Of a stretch of DNA of 64,000 nucleotides, positions 6,812 through 15,403 are shown piece after piece. Position numbers and translations under genes: made by a program. The stretch covers positions 1 through 64,000 of the forward strand of contig NZ_CALUCS010000006.1 of assembly GCF_943914615.1 (NCBI RefSeq), given 5' to 3'. Under the pieces are notes generated by a model. It was not told the DNA's origin and ran no database searches. It saw only the letters and a list, made by a program, of their open reading frames with translations. Numbering within the stretch: the first letter of the stretch is position 1; each line of letters starts with the position of its first letter. The stretch comes from an uncultured Corynebacterium sp. Its GTDB lineage: Bacteria > Actinomycetota > Actinomycetes > Mycobacteriales > Mycobacteriaceae.

Positions 6812-9800
6812 CTACACGGCGCCGCTCGGCGGGTTGGCCGCGACCACGCGCGTGCCGCCGTCGCCGGTCTCCCCGCCGTCGGCCTCACCCGCGCCGCTAC
6901 CGCCGGCCGCGTCGGCACCATCAGCATCTGCCTCCATGACTTCCTTGGGAGCGTCCTCGGGGTTCGCTCCCTTAATCATCCAGAGCATCGTGTCGAGCTC
7001 CTCGGGCTTGACCAGCACCTCACGCGCCTTCGACCCCTCGGAAGGTCCGACCACGCCGCGGGTCTCCATCAGATCCATCAGTCGTCCGGCCTTGGCAAAG
7101 CCGATACGCAGCTTGCGCTGCAGCATGGATGTAGAGCCGAACTGGCTGGTGACCACCAGCTCCACTGCCTGCAGTAGATCCTCCAGGTCGTTGCCGATGT
7201 CCGGGTCGATGTCCTTCTTCGCCTCGGCAGCCTTGTCTTCAGTCACTCCCTCGGTGTAGTCGGGCTCGGCCTGATCCTTGGCGGCCTCCACGACGGCGTT
7301 GATCTCCTCGTCCGTCACGAAGGCGCCCTGAATGCGCTGCGGCTTGCCTGCACCCTGCGGGATGAACAGGCCATCGCCCATACCGATTAGCTTTTCCGCG
7401 CCACCCTGGTCCAGGATCACGCGGGAGTCGGTTGAGGAGCTGGTGGCGAAGGCCAGTCGGGAAGGAACGTTCGTCTTAATCAGGCCGGTAACCACGTCCA
7501 CCGACGGGCGCTGCGTTGCCAGCACCAGGTGGATACCGGCGGCGCGGGCCTTTTGGGTGATGCGCACGATCGAGTCCTCGATTTCGCGCGGGGCGGTCAT
7601 CATCAGGTCGGCCAGCTCGTCGACCACGCACACGATGTACGGGTACGGGCGGTACTCGCGCTCCGAGCCCAGCGGAGTGGTGATCTCCCCGGACTTAACC
7701 TTGCGGTTGAAGTCCTTAATGTGGCGCACGCGGCTGGCCTTCATGTCCATGTAGCGCTGCTCCATCTCCTCCACTAGCCAGGTCAGGGCGGCGGCCGCCT
7801 TCTTCGGCTGGGTGATGATGGGCGTAATCAGGTGTGGGATGCCCTCGTAGGGAGTCAGCTCGACCATCTTCGGATCCACCAGGATCAGGCGCACCTCGTC
7901 CGGAGTAGCACGAGTCAGCAGCGAAACCAGCATGGAGTTCACGAAGGCCGACTTACCGGAGCCAGTGGAGCCCGCCACCAGCAGGTGTGGCATCTTCTGA
8001 ATCGAGTGGGCCACGAAGTCGCCCTCAATATCCTTGCCCAAACCGATGACCATCGGGTCGGCATCTCCGCACACCTTCGGTGCCTCCAGCACGTCGCCGA
8101 GGCGCACCATCTCGCGGTCGGTATTGGGCACCTCGATACCAACGGCGGACTTGCCCGGGATCGGGGTCAGTAGGCGCACGTTGTCCGTGGCCACCGCATA
8201 GGCCAGGTTGGACTGCAGGTTTGTGATCTTGGAGACCTTCACGCCTGGGCCGAGCTCAACCTCGTAGCGGGTCACTGTCGGTCCGCGGCTAAAGCCCGTC
8301 ACCTGCGCGTCGACCTTGAACTCCTCGAACACGTCAGTGATCGCCTCGATCATCCGATCGTTCGTTTCACTGCGGGTCTTCGGCGCCTCGCCGTTGAGCA
8401 GCAGGTCCGTCGACGGCAGCGCGTAGTCGCTGTCTTCCTTTTTCTCCGTAGCCTTATTTGTGACGCCCTCAGCCACATCCTCTTCCAGCTCCGACTTAGG
8501 TGTGGAGGCTGGAACGGCGGCGGCGTCAATCCCCGACCGAGCGATGATGGCCTGTCGCACCGAGTCACGGGAGTCGACTACGGGATCCCGTTTGGGTTCC
8601 GGCTTGGACTTTACCTGGGGCTCCGGGTCATCGTCTTCCAGCAGCTCTGCGACGTCCTCCACCTGCGGTGCAGGCTTCGGCTGATTGCGCTTCGGCTCCG
8701 TGCGCTTTGGCTGGGTGCGCTTGCGCCGCTGCGGCTTACGAGAAGCCGCAGTGTCGAGCACAAGGGTCTCGTTAGAATCAGCGGCGGCGGAGTCATCTAC
8801 ATCGCTTCCCTGCTGCTCCACCGGATAATTGTCCATCGGCGTACGGCGGGCAGCACGGGTGATCTGACGGTCGACGTGGCCGTACTGATCATCCTCATCG
8901 ACGTCATCGAAGTGGTCTTCGTAGTCGTCATAACCATCGGTACCGCTGCCCCCGCGCCAGCTGCCCACACCCAGGAAGTCCGCTGCGAGGGTATAGATCT
9001 GCTTTACCGTCAGACCCGTGAGCTGCAGTGCGCCGTACACGATCGCCAGCAGCAGCAGAGGGACGGCTAGGTAAACGCTAAAGCCAACGGCCATCGGGGT
9101 ACCAATGGCCTGGCCAACCAGGCCACCCGCGCTCGCCCTTCCGGCGCTGTCGGTGGGCTGGCCCGCGAAGATGTGGATGAGCCCCAGCATAGGCAGAACC
9201 ACCAGCGCGGAGCCGATCCACAGGCGGACGGTAGAACGCTGAGTGCGCTCGATGCCAACCATCAGCACCCAGGCGGCGAAAACCATGGCGATCGGGACGA
9301 CGTATCCGCCCGCGCCGATGATCCAGGTAAGAATGCCCGCGATGCCGTTGCCCACGGCACCGCCCACTCCGAACCACAAGGTTCCGGCGAGGATCAGAGC
9401 TACGGCGAACACGCCAATGGCGGCGCCGTCATAGGAACCGCCGATACGCATCGGCTCGGTACCTTCGCTGGCATCCTGAGCACTGAAGTCGGCGTCAAAA
9501 CCATCGTCCTCAGTGTCCGGCGTCCAGCTGTCGCTAGCGCGCGAACCACGACCGGAGTCAAGCTTTTTGGCTCGACTATTGCGGGATTTCCGCTGGTTTC
9601 CCCGCTTGGAGATCACCTGGGTTTCCGCCTCCTCTAAAAAATCTGCATCGTCATAAGAATCAAAGTCACCCGTGTTGCTGCGAGCCGTAAGGCGGCGAGT
9701 TAAGCCACCAATACCCCGTGCCGCACCACTAAACGCAGACCCCAGCGAATGGCCGACCACACCAAAGGCGCTTCCGGTGCGTTCGAAGTCCTCGCCCCCG

Positions 9801-9940
9801 GCATAGCCAGAATAACCGGCACCGACCGGCGCGGAAGATCGCGAATCTTCGAATCCACCGCGGCGGCCGGAGCTCGGTCGGTTGGCGTGCGCACCCCTTC
9901 CTCGGGGCGCAGAACTGCGAGAACGACTAGTGACAGACAT
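6812..9940 (-). CDS. ftsK: DNA translocase FtsK/SpoIIIE
   Basis: A roughly 1040-residue septal DNA pump that clears and sorts chromosome termini at division. The order is a disordered basic N-terminus (about 1-160), four membrane helices (about 175-325), an acidic/Pro-Lys linker, then the motor with Walker A GSTGSGKSA (about 658) and Walker B RLILVDPKMVEL. A C-terminal winged-helix gamma domain (SMLQRKLRIGFAKAGRLMDL) reads polar DNA motifs. I prefer the start at 9940 (MSVTSRSRSS); an in-frame ATG at 9976 adds 12 residues. XerC, its usual partner, is at 59775-60683. Confidence 0.95.
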   Translation of the reverse strand: MSVTSRSRSSAPRGRGAHANRPSSGRRGGFEDSRSSAPVGAGYSGYAGGEDFERTGSAFGVVGHSLGSAFSGAARGIGGLTRRLTARSNTGDFDSYDDADFLEEAETQVISKRGNQRKSRNSRAKKLDSGRGSRASDSWTPDTEDDGFDADFSAQDASEGTEPMRIGGSYDGAAIGVFAVALILAGTLWFGVGGAVGNGIAGILTWIIGAGGYVVPIAMVFAAWVLMVGIERTQRSTVRLWIGSALVVLPMLGLIHIFAGQPTDSAGRASAGGLVGQAIGTPMAVGFSVYLAVPLLLLAIVYGALQLTGLTVKQIYTLAADFLGVGSWRGGSGTDGYDDYEDHFDDVDEDDQYGHVDRQITRAARRTPMDNYPVEQQGSDVDDSAAADSNETLVLDTAASRKPQRRKRTQPKRTEPKRNQPKPAPQVEDVAELLEDDDPEPQVKSKPEPKRDPVVDSRDSVRQAIIARSGIDAAAVPASTPKSELEEDVAEGVTNKATEKKEDSDYALPSTDLLLNGEAPKTRSETNDRMIEAITDVFEEFKVDAQVTGFSRGPTVTRYEVELGPGVKVSKITNLQSNLAYAVATDNVRLLTPIPGKSAVGIEVPNTDREMVRLGDVLEAPKVCGDADPMVIGLGKDIEGDFVAHSIQKMPHLLVAGSTGSGKSAFVNSMLVSLLTRATPDEVRLILVDPKMVELTPYEGIPHLITPIITQPKKAAAALTWLVEEMEQRYMDMKASRVRHIKDFNRKVKSGEITTPLGSEREYRPYPYIVCVVDELADLMMTAPREIEDSIVRITQKARAAGIHLVLATQRPSVDVVTGLIKTNVPSRLAFATSSSTDSRVILDQGGAEKLIGMGDGLFIPQGAGKPQRIQGAFVTDEEINAVVEAAKDQAEPDYTEGVTEDKAAEAKKDIDPDIGNDLEDLLQAVELVVTSQFGSTSMLQRKLRIGFAKAGRLMDLMETRGVVGPSEGSKAREVLVKPEELDTMLWMIKGANPEDAPKEVMEADADGADAAGGSGAGEADGGETGDGGTRVVAANPPSGAV

Positions 9941-10029
9941 GGCCACCACTTTAGTCGCACTGATCACAGTAGTCACATGAGCAACACGCGCTTTGTTCTA
10001 AAAAGATGCTCAGATTCGGCGGACAATGT

Positions 10030-10674
10030 CTAAAACACGTGGCGCTTAATGCGTGCGGTCGTGTCCTCATCCGCCGGGTTCAGAACAACGTCCACGGCGC
10101 CGTCACGTCCATACAGCCACAGCAGCAGCTCTCCGGCTTCGCCGCTTACCCGTACTTCGTCGGTGCTGTCAGCACCCGCACGAACCACAGCCGGCGCGTC
10201 GGCGTCGCTACGCTCCAGCACCACGTGAATCGTCGAGGAACGCAGGAAGAACTTCGCCATCTTTGACACCGCCTTCCACAGGTCATCCCGTGCGGATTGC
10301 GGCAGATCGCGGGGAACGTACTCCCCTCCCCCACGGCGCAGATCCTCGTGGTGAACGAAGTTCTCGGCTAGGTTTGCGTACTTGTCGGCCAGACGCAACG
10401 GATTCCACGTCGGCGGACCGTTGCGGTACATCTCCACCAGCTCAGCATACGGCTTGGACTCGTAGTCGTGGCTGACGGAATCCAGGCGATTGGCAAGCCC
10501 CTTGAAGAACATGCCAGCGGCAGCATCCGGACGGTATTCGCGGATTACGAGGTGGACCACCAAATCGCGAGCAGTCCAGCCCACGCACAACGTAGGTGCG
10601 TCGGGACTGGACTGCTGTAGAAGGTTTGCCAGGGCTTCGCGTTCCGCTTGGGAGGTGCTCATGTTGTGTTCCAT
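10030..10674 (-). CDS. TIGR03085 family (DinB/mycothiol-dependent maleylpyruvate isomerase-like) protein
   Basis: A 214-residue actinobacterial protein with the four-helix DinB-like N-terminal domain (SQAEREALANLLQQ, CVGWTARDLVVHLVIREYRPDA). Its C-terminal part carries the family signature FVHHEDLRRGGGEY. His residues in HLVIRE and FVHHED are the likely metal ligands. Related enzymes use mycothiol as cofactor, and a mycothione reductase gene is in this window, but the reaction of this family is not known. Starts at 10674 and 10662 are both possible. It lies between ftsK and rnj on the same strand. Confidence 0.8.
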   Translation of the reverse strand: MEHNMSTSQAEREALANLLQQSSPDAPTLCVGWTARDLVVHLVIREYRPDAAAGMFFKGLANRLDSVSHDYESKPYAELVEMYRNGPPTWNPLRLADKYANLAENFVHHEDLRRGGGEYVPRDLPQSARDDLWKAVSKMAKFFLRSSTIHVVLERSDADAPAVVRAGADSTDEVRVSGEAGELLLWLYGRDGAVDVVLNPADEDTTARIKRHVF

Positions 10675-10701
10675 GCCACCCCAGCGTAGCGAAACCTTAG
10701 G

Positions 10702-12825
10702 CTAGACGGATTCGCGCGACTCTTCTTCCTCGAGTTCCTCGACAATCTCGGAGCTCATCGGCACGACGGTCGGCACGATCATCGGCTTGCGGTTCCACTT
10801 GTCGGAGATCAACTTGCCCACCTTGCGGCGGATAGCCTGCGCCATGCGGTAGGGATCGTTCTCGCCTTCGCCGGCCAGGTCGATCATGATGTTGTCGACC
10901 TTCTCCTGTATCTCCTTGAGCATGTCGCGGGCATCGTCGGAGAAGCCCTTGGCTTGCACGCTCGGAACCTCCAGCGGACGTCCGGTGCGGTTGTCGATGA
11001 CGGTGGTAATGGAAATGAGGCCACCCTCGGACATCGCAGTGCGGTCCTCCAGGACGCCACTGTCGATATCGCCCATGCGGGTGCCGTCGACGTACAGGTT
11101 ACCGACGGTGATCTGGCCGACCACCTTGGCGTGCCCATTGTGCAGATCGACAACCACGCCGTTCTGCGCCAGCGGGATGTTGTTCGGGTTAACACCGGTG
11201 CTGATTGCCAGCTCCTTGTTGGCGCGCAGGTGGCGCCACTCGCCGTGCACCGGCATTGCGTTGCGCGGACGGGCGGCGTTGTACAGGAACAGCAGCTCGC
11301 CCGAGTAGCCGTGGCCGGAGGTGTGCACCTTCGCGTCGCGGCCCGTGATCACGGTCGCGCCGATCTGGGAAAGCATGTTAATCACGCCGAACACCGCTTC
11401 CTCGTTACCCGGAACCAGGGAGGAGGACAGGATGATCAGATCGCCGTCGCGGACGGTAATCTGACGGTGCTCACGGCGAGCCATGCGCGACAGCGCGGCC
11501 ATCGGCTCGCCCTGCGTACCGGTCGTAATCAGCACGACCTTGTGCGGAGCCATCTTGGAGGCTTCGTCCATAGAGACGATGGTGCCGCGCGGGACGTTCA
11601 GGTAGCCCATGCGCTCTGCGATCTCCATGTTGCGGATCATGGAGCGGCCGTTGAAGGCAACCTTGCGGTTGGCCGCCACGGCGGCGTCCACGGCCGACTG
11701 CACACGGGAGACGTTCGATGCGAAGGAGGCGATGATGACGCGCTGCTTAGCGTCGCGCACCAGGCGCTTCAGCGTTGGCGCGATGTCAGCCTCGGAGCCG
11801 GAAACGCCCGGGGTGGTGGCATTGGTGGAGTCACACAGGAACAGATCCACGCCCTCGTCGCCGAACCGAGACAGCGCGGGAAGATCCGTCGGACGTCCGT
11901 CCAGCGGGGTCTGGTCCAGCTTGATGTCGCCGGTGTGAACCAGCAGGCCAGCGCCGGTCTTCAGCGCGATGCCCAGGCAGTCCGGGATGGAGTGGTTCAC
12001 TGCGAAGAAGCGCAGGTCAAACGGGCCACGACTCTCGTGGGAGTTCTCGTCGACCTCGATCAGCTTCGGGCGCTGGCGGTGCTCCTGAGTCTTCGCTGCT
12101 ATCAAGGCGCACGTGAAGCGGGAGGCGATGATCGGAATGTCCGCGCGCTGCTTCAGTAGCCACGGGATAGCGCCGATGTGGTCCTCGTGACCGTGGGTGA
12201 TCACCAGCGCTTCCACGCGATCCCACTTGTCCTCCAGGTAGCTGAAGTCCGGCAGGATCAGGTCCACGCCCGGCTCACCGGAGCTCGGGAACAGCACACC
12301 ACAGTCGATGATCAGCAGGCGGCCTTCGTACTCAAAGACCGTCATGTTGCGGCCGATCTCGGAGATACCGCCCAGCGCGACAATACGCAGGCTGCCCTTC
12401 GGCTGCTTCGGCGGCTTCGGCAGGCGCTGCGTCAGGTCCGCGCCTTGCATGGCCTTCAGTGCGCCCTTGCGACGGTCGCCACCGCGACCCCGGCCACGGC
12501 CCTTGCCGCCGCCGTTGTTCCGGTTGCCACCGTTGTTGTTGCCGTTGTTGCCGCCGATGCCGCGGCCCCGACCACGGGAGCGACGGTTACGGTTGCGGTT
12601 CCCGCCACCGTTGTTGTTCTTGTTGCCGCCGTTGTCGGCAGAGTCGTTGTTATCGTTGCCGCCGGAGTTGTTGTTGCTGTTGTTCTTAGCGACGCCACCA
12701 TCGTTGAAAACCGTCGCAGCCTCAGCGTTAGAGATCGGGGTGTTATCCGATTGTGCTTCCGCTTCGGCGCTCGGCGGAGCGGCCTTCCGAGTAACCTTGC
12801 GGCCTCGGGAACGTTGTTCAGTCAT
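10702..12825 (-). CDS. rnj: Ribonuclease J
   Basis: RNase J is a metallo-beta-lactamase/beta-CASP ribonuclease with endo- and 5'-exonuclease activity in mRNA decay and rRNA maturation. The catalytic HGHEDH motif is at about residues 210-215, and the remaining beta-lactamase and beta-CASP motifs (HTGDIKLD, SDSTNA-like CDSTNAT, HVSGH-like HTSGHG) are present. The core is preceded by about 130 residues of low complexity rich in Asn, Gly and Arg (GNNNGGNRNNGGGKGRGRGR). The start at 12825 (MTEQRSRG) is chosen because AGGG precedes it. It follows dapA by 7 bp, the usual dapB-thyX-dapA-rnj order. Confidence 0.94.
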   Translation of the reverse strand: MTEQRSRGRKVTRKAAPPSAEAEAQSDNTPISNAEAATVFNDGGVAKNNSNNNSGGNDNNDSADNGGNKNNNGGGNRNRNRRSRGRGRGIGGNNGNNNGGNRNNGGGKGRGRGRGGDRRKGALKAMQGADLTQRLPKPPKQPKGSLRIVALGGISEIGRNMTVFEYEGRLLIIDCGVLFPSSGEPGVDLILPDFSYLEDKWDRVEALVITHGHEDHIGAIPWLLKQRADIPIIASRFTCALIAAKTQEHRQRPKLIEVDENSHESRGPFDLRFFAVNHSIPDCLGIALKTGAGLLVHTGDIKLDQTPLDGRPTDLPALSRFGDEGVDLFLCDSTNATTPGVSGSEADIAPTLKRLVRDAKQRVIIASFASNVSRVQSAVDAAVAANRKVAFNGRSMIRNMEIAERMGYLNVPRGTIVSMDEASKMAPHKVVLITTGTQGEPMAALSRMARREHRQITVRDGDLIILSSSLVPGNEEAVFGVINMLSQIGATVITGRDAKVHTSGHGYSGELLFLYNAARPRNAMPVHGEWRHLRANKELAISTGVNPNNIPLAQNGVVVDLHNGHAKVVGQITVGNLYVDGTRMGDIDSGVLEDRTAMSEGGLISITTVIDNRTGRPLEVPSVQAKGFSDDARDMLKEIQEKVDNIMIDLAGEGENDPYRMAQAIRRKVGKLISDKWNRKPMIVPTVVPMSSEIVEELEEEESRESV

Positions 12826-12832
12826 ATTTTCC

Positions 12833-13735
12833 CTATACTCCTGCTGCCTGCAGGTCTTGAGCCAGCTGATCCATCTCAGCGGCTGTTGGTTCGATAATGG
12901 GAAGACGCGGTGCACCCACGGCCTTCCCCTTTAGCTTCAGTGCTGCCTTCGCGAATGTCACGCCTCCGAGGCGGGCCTGTGCCTTCTGTAGCGGCTGCAG
13001 TTGCACTGCGATGCTACGGGCGGTGGCGATGTCGCCTGCGTCGAACGCATCCCTCATCTGCTTGAGCTGTCGCGTTGCTACGTGGCCAATCACAGAGATG
13101 AAGCCGGTGGCACCTGCGGCCAACCAAGGCAGGTTCAACGGGTCATCGCCCGAGTACCAAGCCAGGTCGGTGTTCTCAATCAGTTCCATGCCGGCGGCCA
13201 GGTCGCCCTTTGCATCCTTGACGGCTGCGATCTGTGGATGATCGGCCAGTCGGTGCAGGGTCTCGGACTCCACCGGGACGACGGATCGAGAGGGAATGTC
13301 GTAGACGCACACTGGAATATCCACCGCGTCCGCAACGGTCGTAAAGTGCTGGTAGATGCCCTCTTGGCTGGGACGAGAGTAATAAGGAGTCACAACCAGC
13401 AGAGAGTCAGCCCCCGCCTCTTGCGATGCGCGAGACATTTCTACGGTGACAGCTGTGTCATAAGATCCGCTTCCGGCGATCAGCTTTACGCGGTCGCCGA
13501 GCTCGGATCGTACTGCTCTGAGCAGGTCAAGCTTCTCGGTCGCACCCGTGGTGGGTGATTCTCCGGTAGTTCCGGCCAAGACCAAAGAATCGCAGCCCTC
13601 ATCCACGAAGTGGCCAGCAAGTGCCACGCCCGCGTCCAAGTCGATGGAACCGTCCTTCTTGAAGGGGGTCACCATCGCAAGAGAGATAGTTCCGAAGTGC
13701 GCGGATCCCCTTGTTGCTGCGTTACCTGTACTCAT
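12833..13735 (-). CDS. dapA: 4-hydroxy-tetrahydrodipicolinate synthase
   Basis: DapA condenses pyruvate with aspartate semialdehyde, the first committed step to diaminopimelate (cell wall) and lysine. The 300-residue TIM-barrel protein shows GTTGESPT (substrate phosphate/carboxylate loop, about 56-63), the YDIPSR segment with the proton-relay Tyr (about 144) and the Schiff-base Lys in AAVKDAKG (about 173). It lies in the same run as dapB, separated by thyX, and is followed immediately by rnj. Length and motifs are normal. Confidence 0.95.
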   Translation of the reverse strand: MSTGNAATRGSAHFGTISLAMVTPFKKDGSIDLDAGVALAGHFVDEGCDSLVLAGTTGESPTTGATEKLDLLRAVRSELGDRVKLIAGSGSYDTAVTVEMSRASQEAGADSLLVVTPYYSRPSQEGIYQHFTTVADAVDIPVCVYDIPSRSVVPVESETLHRLADHPQIAAVKDAKGDLAAGMELIENTDLAWYSGDDPLNLPWLAAGATGFISVIGHVATRQLKQMRDAFDAGDIATARSIAVQLQPLQKAQARLGGVTFAKAALKLKGKAVGAPRLPIIEPTAAEMDQLAQDLQAAGV

Positions 13736-13827
13736 GACTCCCCAGACTACCTTCCTTCACGAGAAACTCACGTATTTGGGTGTTGATTTCGGCGGGTTGT
13801 ACTCAATGGCCCTAAGGTCCGCCATCC

Positions 13828-14580
13828 TTAAGATTCACCGACGTACGGGCTCGTCGCCATCTCCCCGCCGTCGTGCAACTGCGTGATCGAGAAGTCCTCG
13901 AACACGTTCGGCGCTACTTCCTGCAGTTTACGCAAGCACGCGACAGCGATCCGGCGGATCTCCGGATCCGCATGCTCGGCGGCACGCATGGCGATAAAAT
14001 GCCGCCAGCTGCGGAAGTTGCCGCTCATGACAAAACGAGTTTCAATGCAGTTCGGCAACACCGCTCGGGCCGCCTGCCGTGCCTGCTTCGTACGCAACAC
14101 GGCGTTTGGCTCCTCGGCGAAGTCCTCGCCCAAGCCATCCAAGATCTCCCGGTAGGCGTCGTAGGCCACGTCCGCGGTCTGCAGGAACAGCTTCTTCAAG
14201 TCCTCATTGCAGGCTACCGCTTCGGGCACTACGACCCGCGCCTCGTCGGCAGGTACGTAGCGCTGCGAAAGCTGGCTGAAGCTGAAATGCCGGTGGCGCA
14301 TGATCTCGTGACCACACGAGCGAGAAACTCCGCGCAGGTACATCGAGGCACTGGCGTGTTCCAGCAGCGTGGTATGGCCGACGTCCATGATGTGGCGGAC
14401 GTACGCCGCATTCGTCGCGGTGTGCGGGTTGGGCTTGTCCCACGTTTCGTAGCAAGCCCTGCCTGCGAACTCGACCAAAGCGGCACTATCATCCACGTCG
14501 CTTTGCCAGTCCAGGTCTGGCGCTGAGTCAAAGGCGGTGTGACCCACCAGATCGATCTGTAGGGATGCAACAGTAGCCAT
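13828..14580 (-). CDS. thyX: FAD-dependent thymidylate synthase ThyX
   Basis: ThyX methylates dUMP to dTMP using FAD, NADPH and methylene-tetrahydrofolate. The 250-residue protein contains the signature RHRxxSxxxxSxR (RHRHFSFSQLSQRY, about residues 95-108), with FVMSGNFRSWRHFIAMR further on. It sits between dapB (3 bp upstream) and dapA, the standard corynebacterial arrangement. No thyA is visible in this window. The 92 bp to dapA hold no clear terminator. Confidence 0.95.
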   Translation of the reverse strand: MATVASLQIDLVGHTAFDSAPDLDWQSDVDDSAALVEFAGRACYETWDKPNPHTATNAAYVRHIMDVGHTTLLEHASASMYLRGVSRSCGHEIMRHRHFSFSQLSQRYVPADEARVVVPEAVACNEDLKKLFLQTADVAYDAYREILDGLGEDFAEEPNAVLRTKQARQAARAVLPNCIETRFVMSGNFRSWRHFIAMRAAEHADPEIRRIAVACLRKLQEVAPNVFEDFSITQLHDGGEMATSPYVGES

Positions 14581-14583
14581 GGA

Positions 14584-15357
14584 CTAGGCCTTAGCACCGC
14601 CGTTGACATCGCCGTCCAGTCCCAGGAACTTCTCCAAACCGACGGTCAGGCCCGGGTTCTCACCAATCTTCTCCACGCCGATCATGATTCCCGGCACGAA
14701 GGACTCGCGGTCGTAGGAATCCTGCTTCAGGGTCAGGGTCTGCCCCTTGGTGCCGAAGATGACCTGCTCGTGGGCGACCATGCCGGTCATGCGTACGGCG
14801 TGTACCGGCACTCCCTGCACGTCAGCGCCACGCGCCCCGTCCAGGGACTGCGTGGTGGCGTCGGGCTGCTCGGCCAGACCGGCTGCCTTACGAGCGCGCG
14901 CGATGCCTTCCGCGGTGTGCACCGCAGTACCCGAAGGCGCGTCCACCTTGTTCGGGTGGTGCAGCTCCACGACCTCGGCGGACTCGAAGAAGGGCGCAGC
15001 AATCTCCGCAAACTTCATGGTCAGCACGGCGGAGATGGCGAAGTTCGGGGCGACGAGCACCCCAGTCTCCGGGGATTCCTGCAGCCAATCGCGGACGGTC
15101 TCGAAGCGCTCCTCCGTCCAGCCGGTGGTACCGACGACGGCGTGGATGCCGTTGTTGATGCAAAATTCCAGGTTGCCCATCACGGCATCCGGAACGGTGA
15201 AGTCCACCACGACCTCAGCGTTGTTATCCACCAGCGCCTGCAGGTCATCGCCGTGGTCGATTGCGGCCACCAGCTCGTGGTTTGCGTCAGCCTCAACGGC
15301 GGCTACAACGGCGCTGCCCACACGCCCGCGGGCACCCAAAACACCAATGCGAGTCAT
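14584..15357 (-). CDS. dapB: 4-hydroxy-tetrahydrodipicolinate reductase
   Basis: DapB reduces the DapA product with NAD(P)H, the second step of the diaminopimelate pathway. The 257-residue protein has the Rossmann motif GVLGARGRVGSAV at the N-terminus, the substrate-binding segment VELHHPNKVDAPSGTA (about 128-143) and a C-terminal PGLTVGLEKFLGL. It is about ten residues longer at the C-terminus (DGDVNGGAKA) than the usual enzyme. It follows pnp by 46 bp and precedes thyX by 3 bp, so the three may share transcripts. Confidence 0.95.
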   Translation of the reverse strand: MTRIGVLGARGRVGSAVVAAVEADANHELVAAIDHGDDLQALVDNNAEVVVDFTVPDAVMGNLEFCINNGIHAVVGTTGWTEERFETVRDWLQESPETGVLVAPNFAISAVLTMKFAEIAAPFFESAEVVELHHPNKVDAPSGTAVHTAEGIARARKAAGLAEQPDATTQSLDGARGADVQGVPVHAVRMTGMVAHEQVIFGTKGQTLTLKQDSYDRESFVPGIMIGVEKIGENPGLTVGLEKFLGLDGDVNGGAKA

Positions 15358-15403
15358 AGATCAATCGCTCCTTAATAGCTCTCAATTAGCCCGTGGCAAG
15401 TGG

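Noticed and set aside
8611..8796. Small frames inside the FtsK linker
   Set aside because: Same-strand alternate frames of ftsK with no ribosome site or family match.
10954..12159. Roughly 400-codon frame opposite rnj
   Set aside because: Antisense shadow of a certain gene; composition and lack of motifs argue against coding.
12440..12760. GCC/GTT-rich block on the + strand that looks like a trinucleotide repeat or a Cys/Val-rich protein
   Set aside because: It is the complement of the Asn-Gly-Arg-rich RNase J tail; the reading frame on the minus strand explains it.
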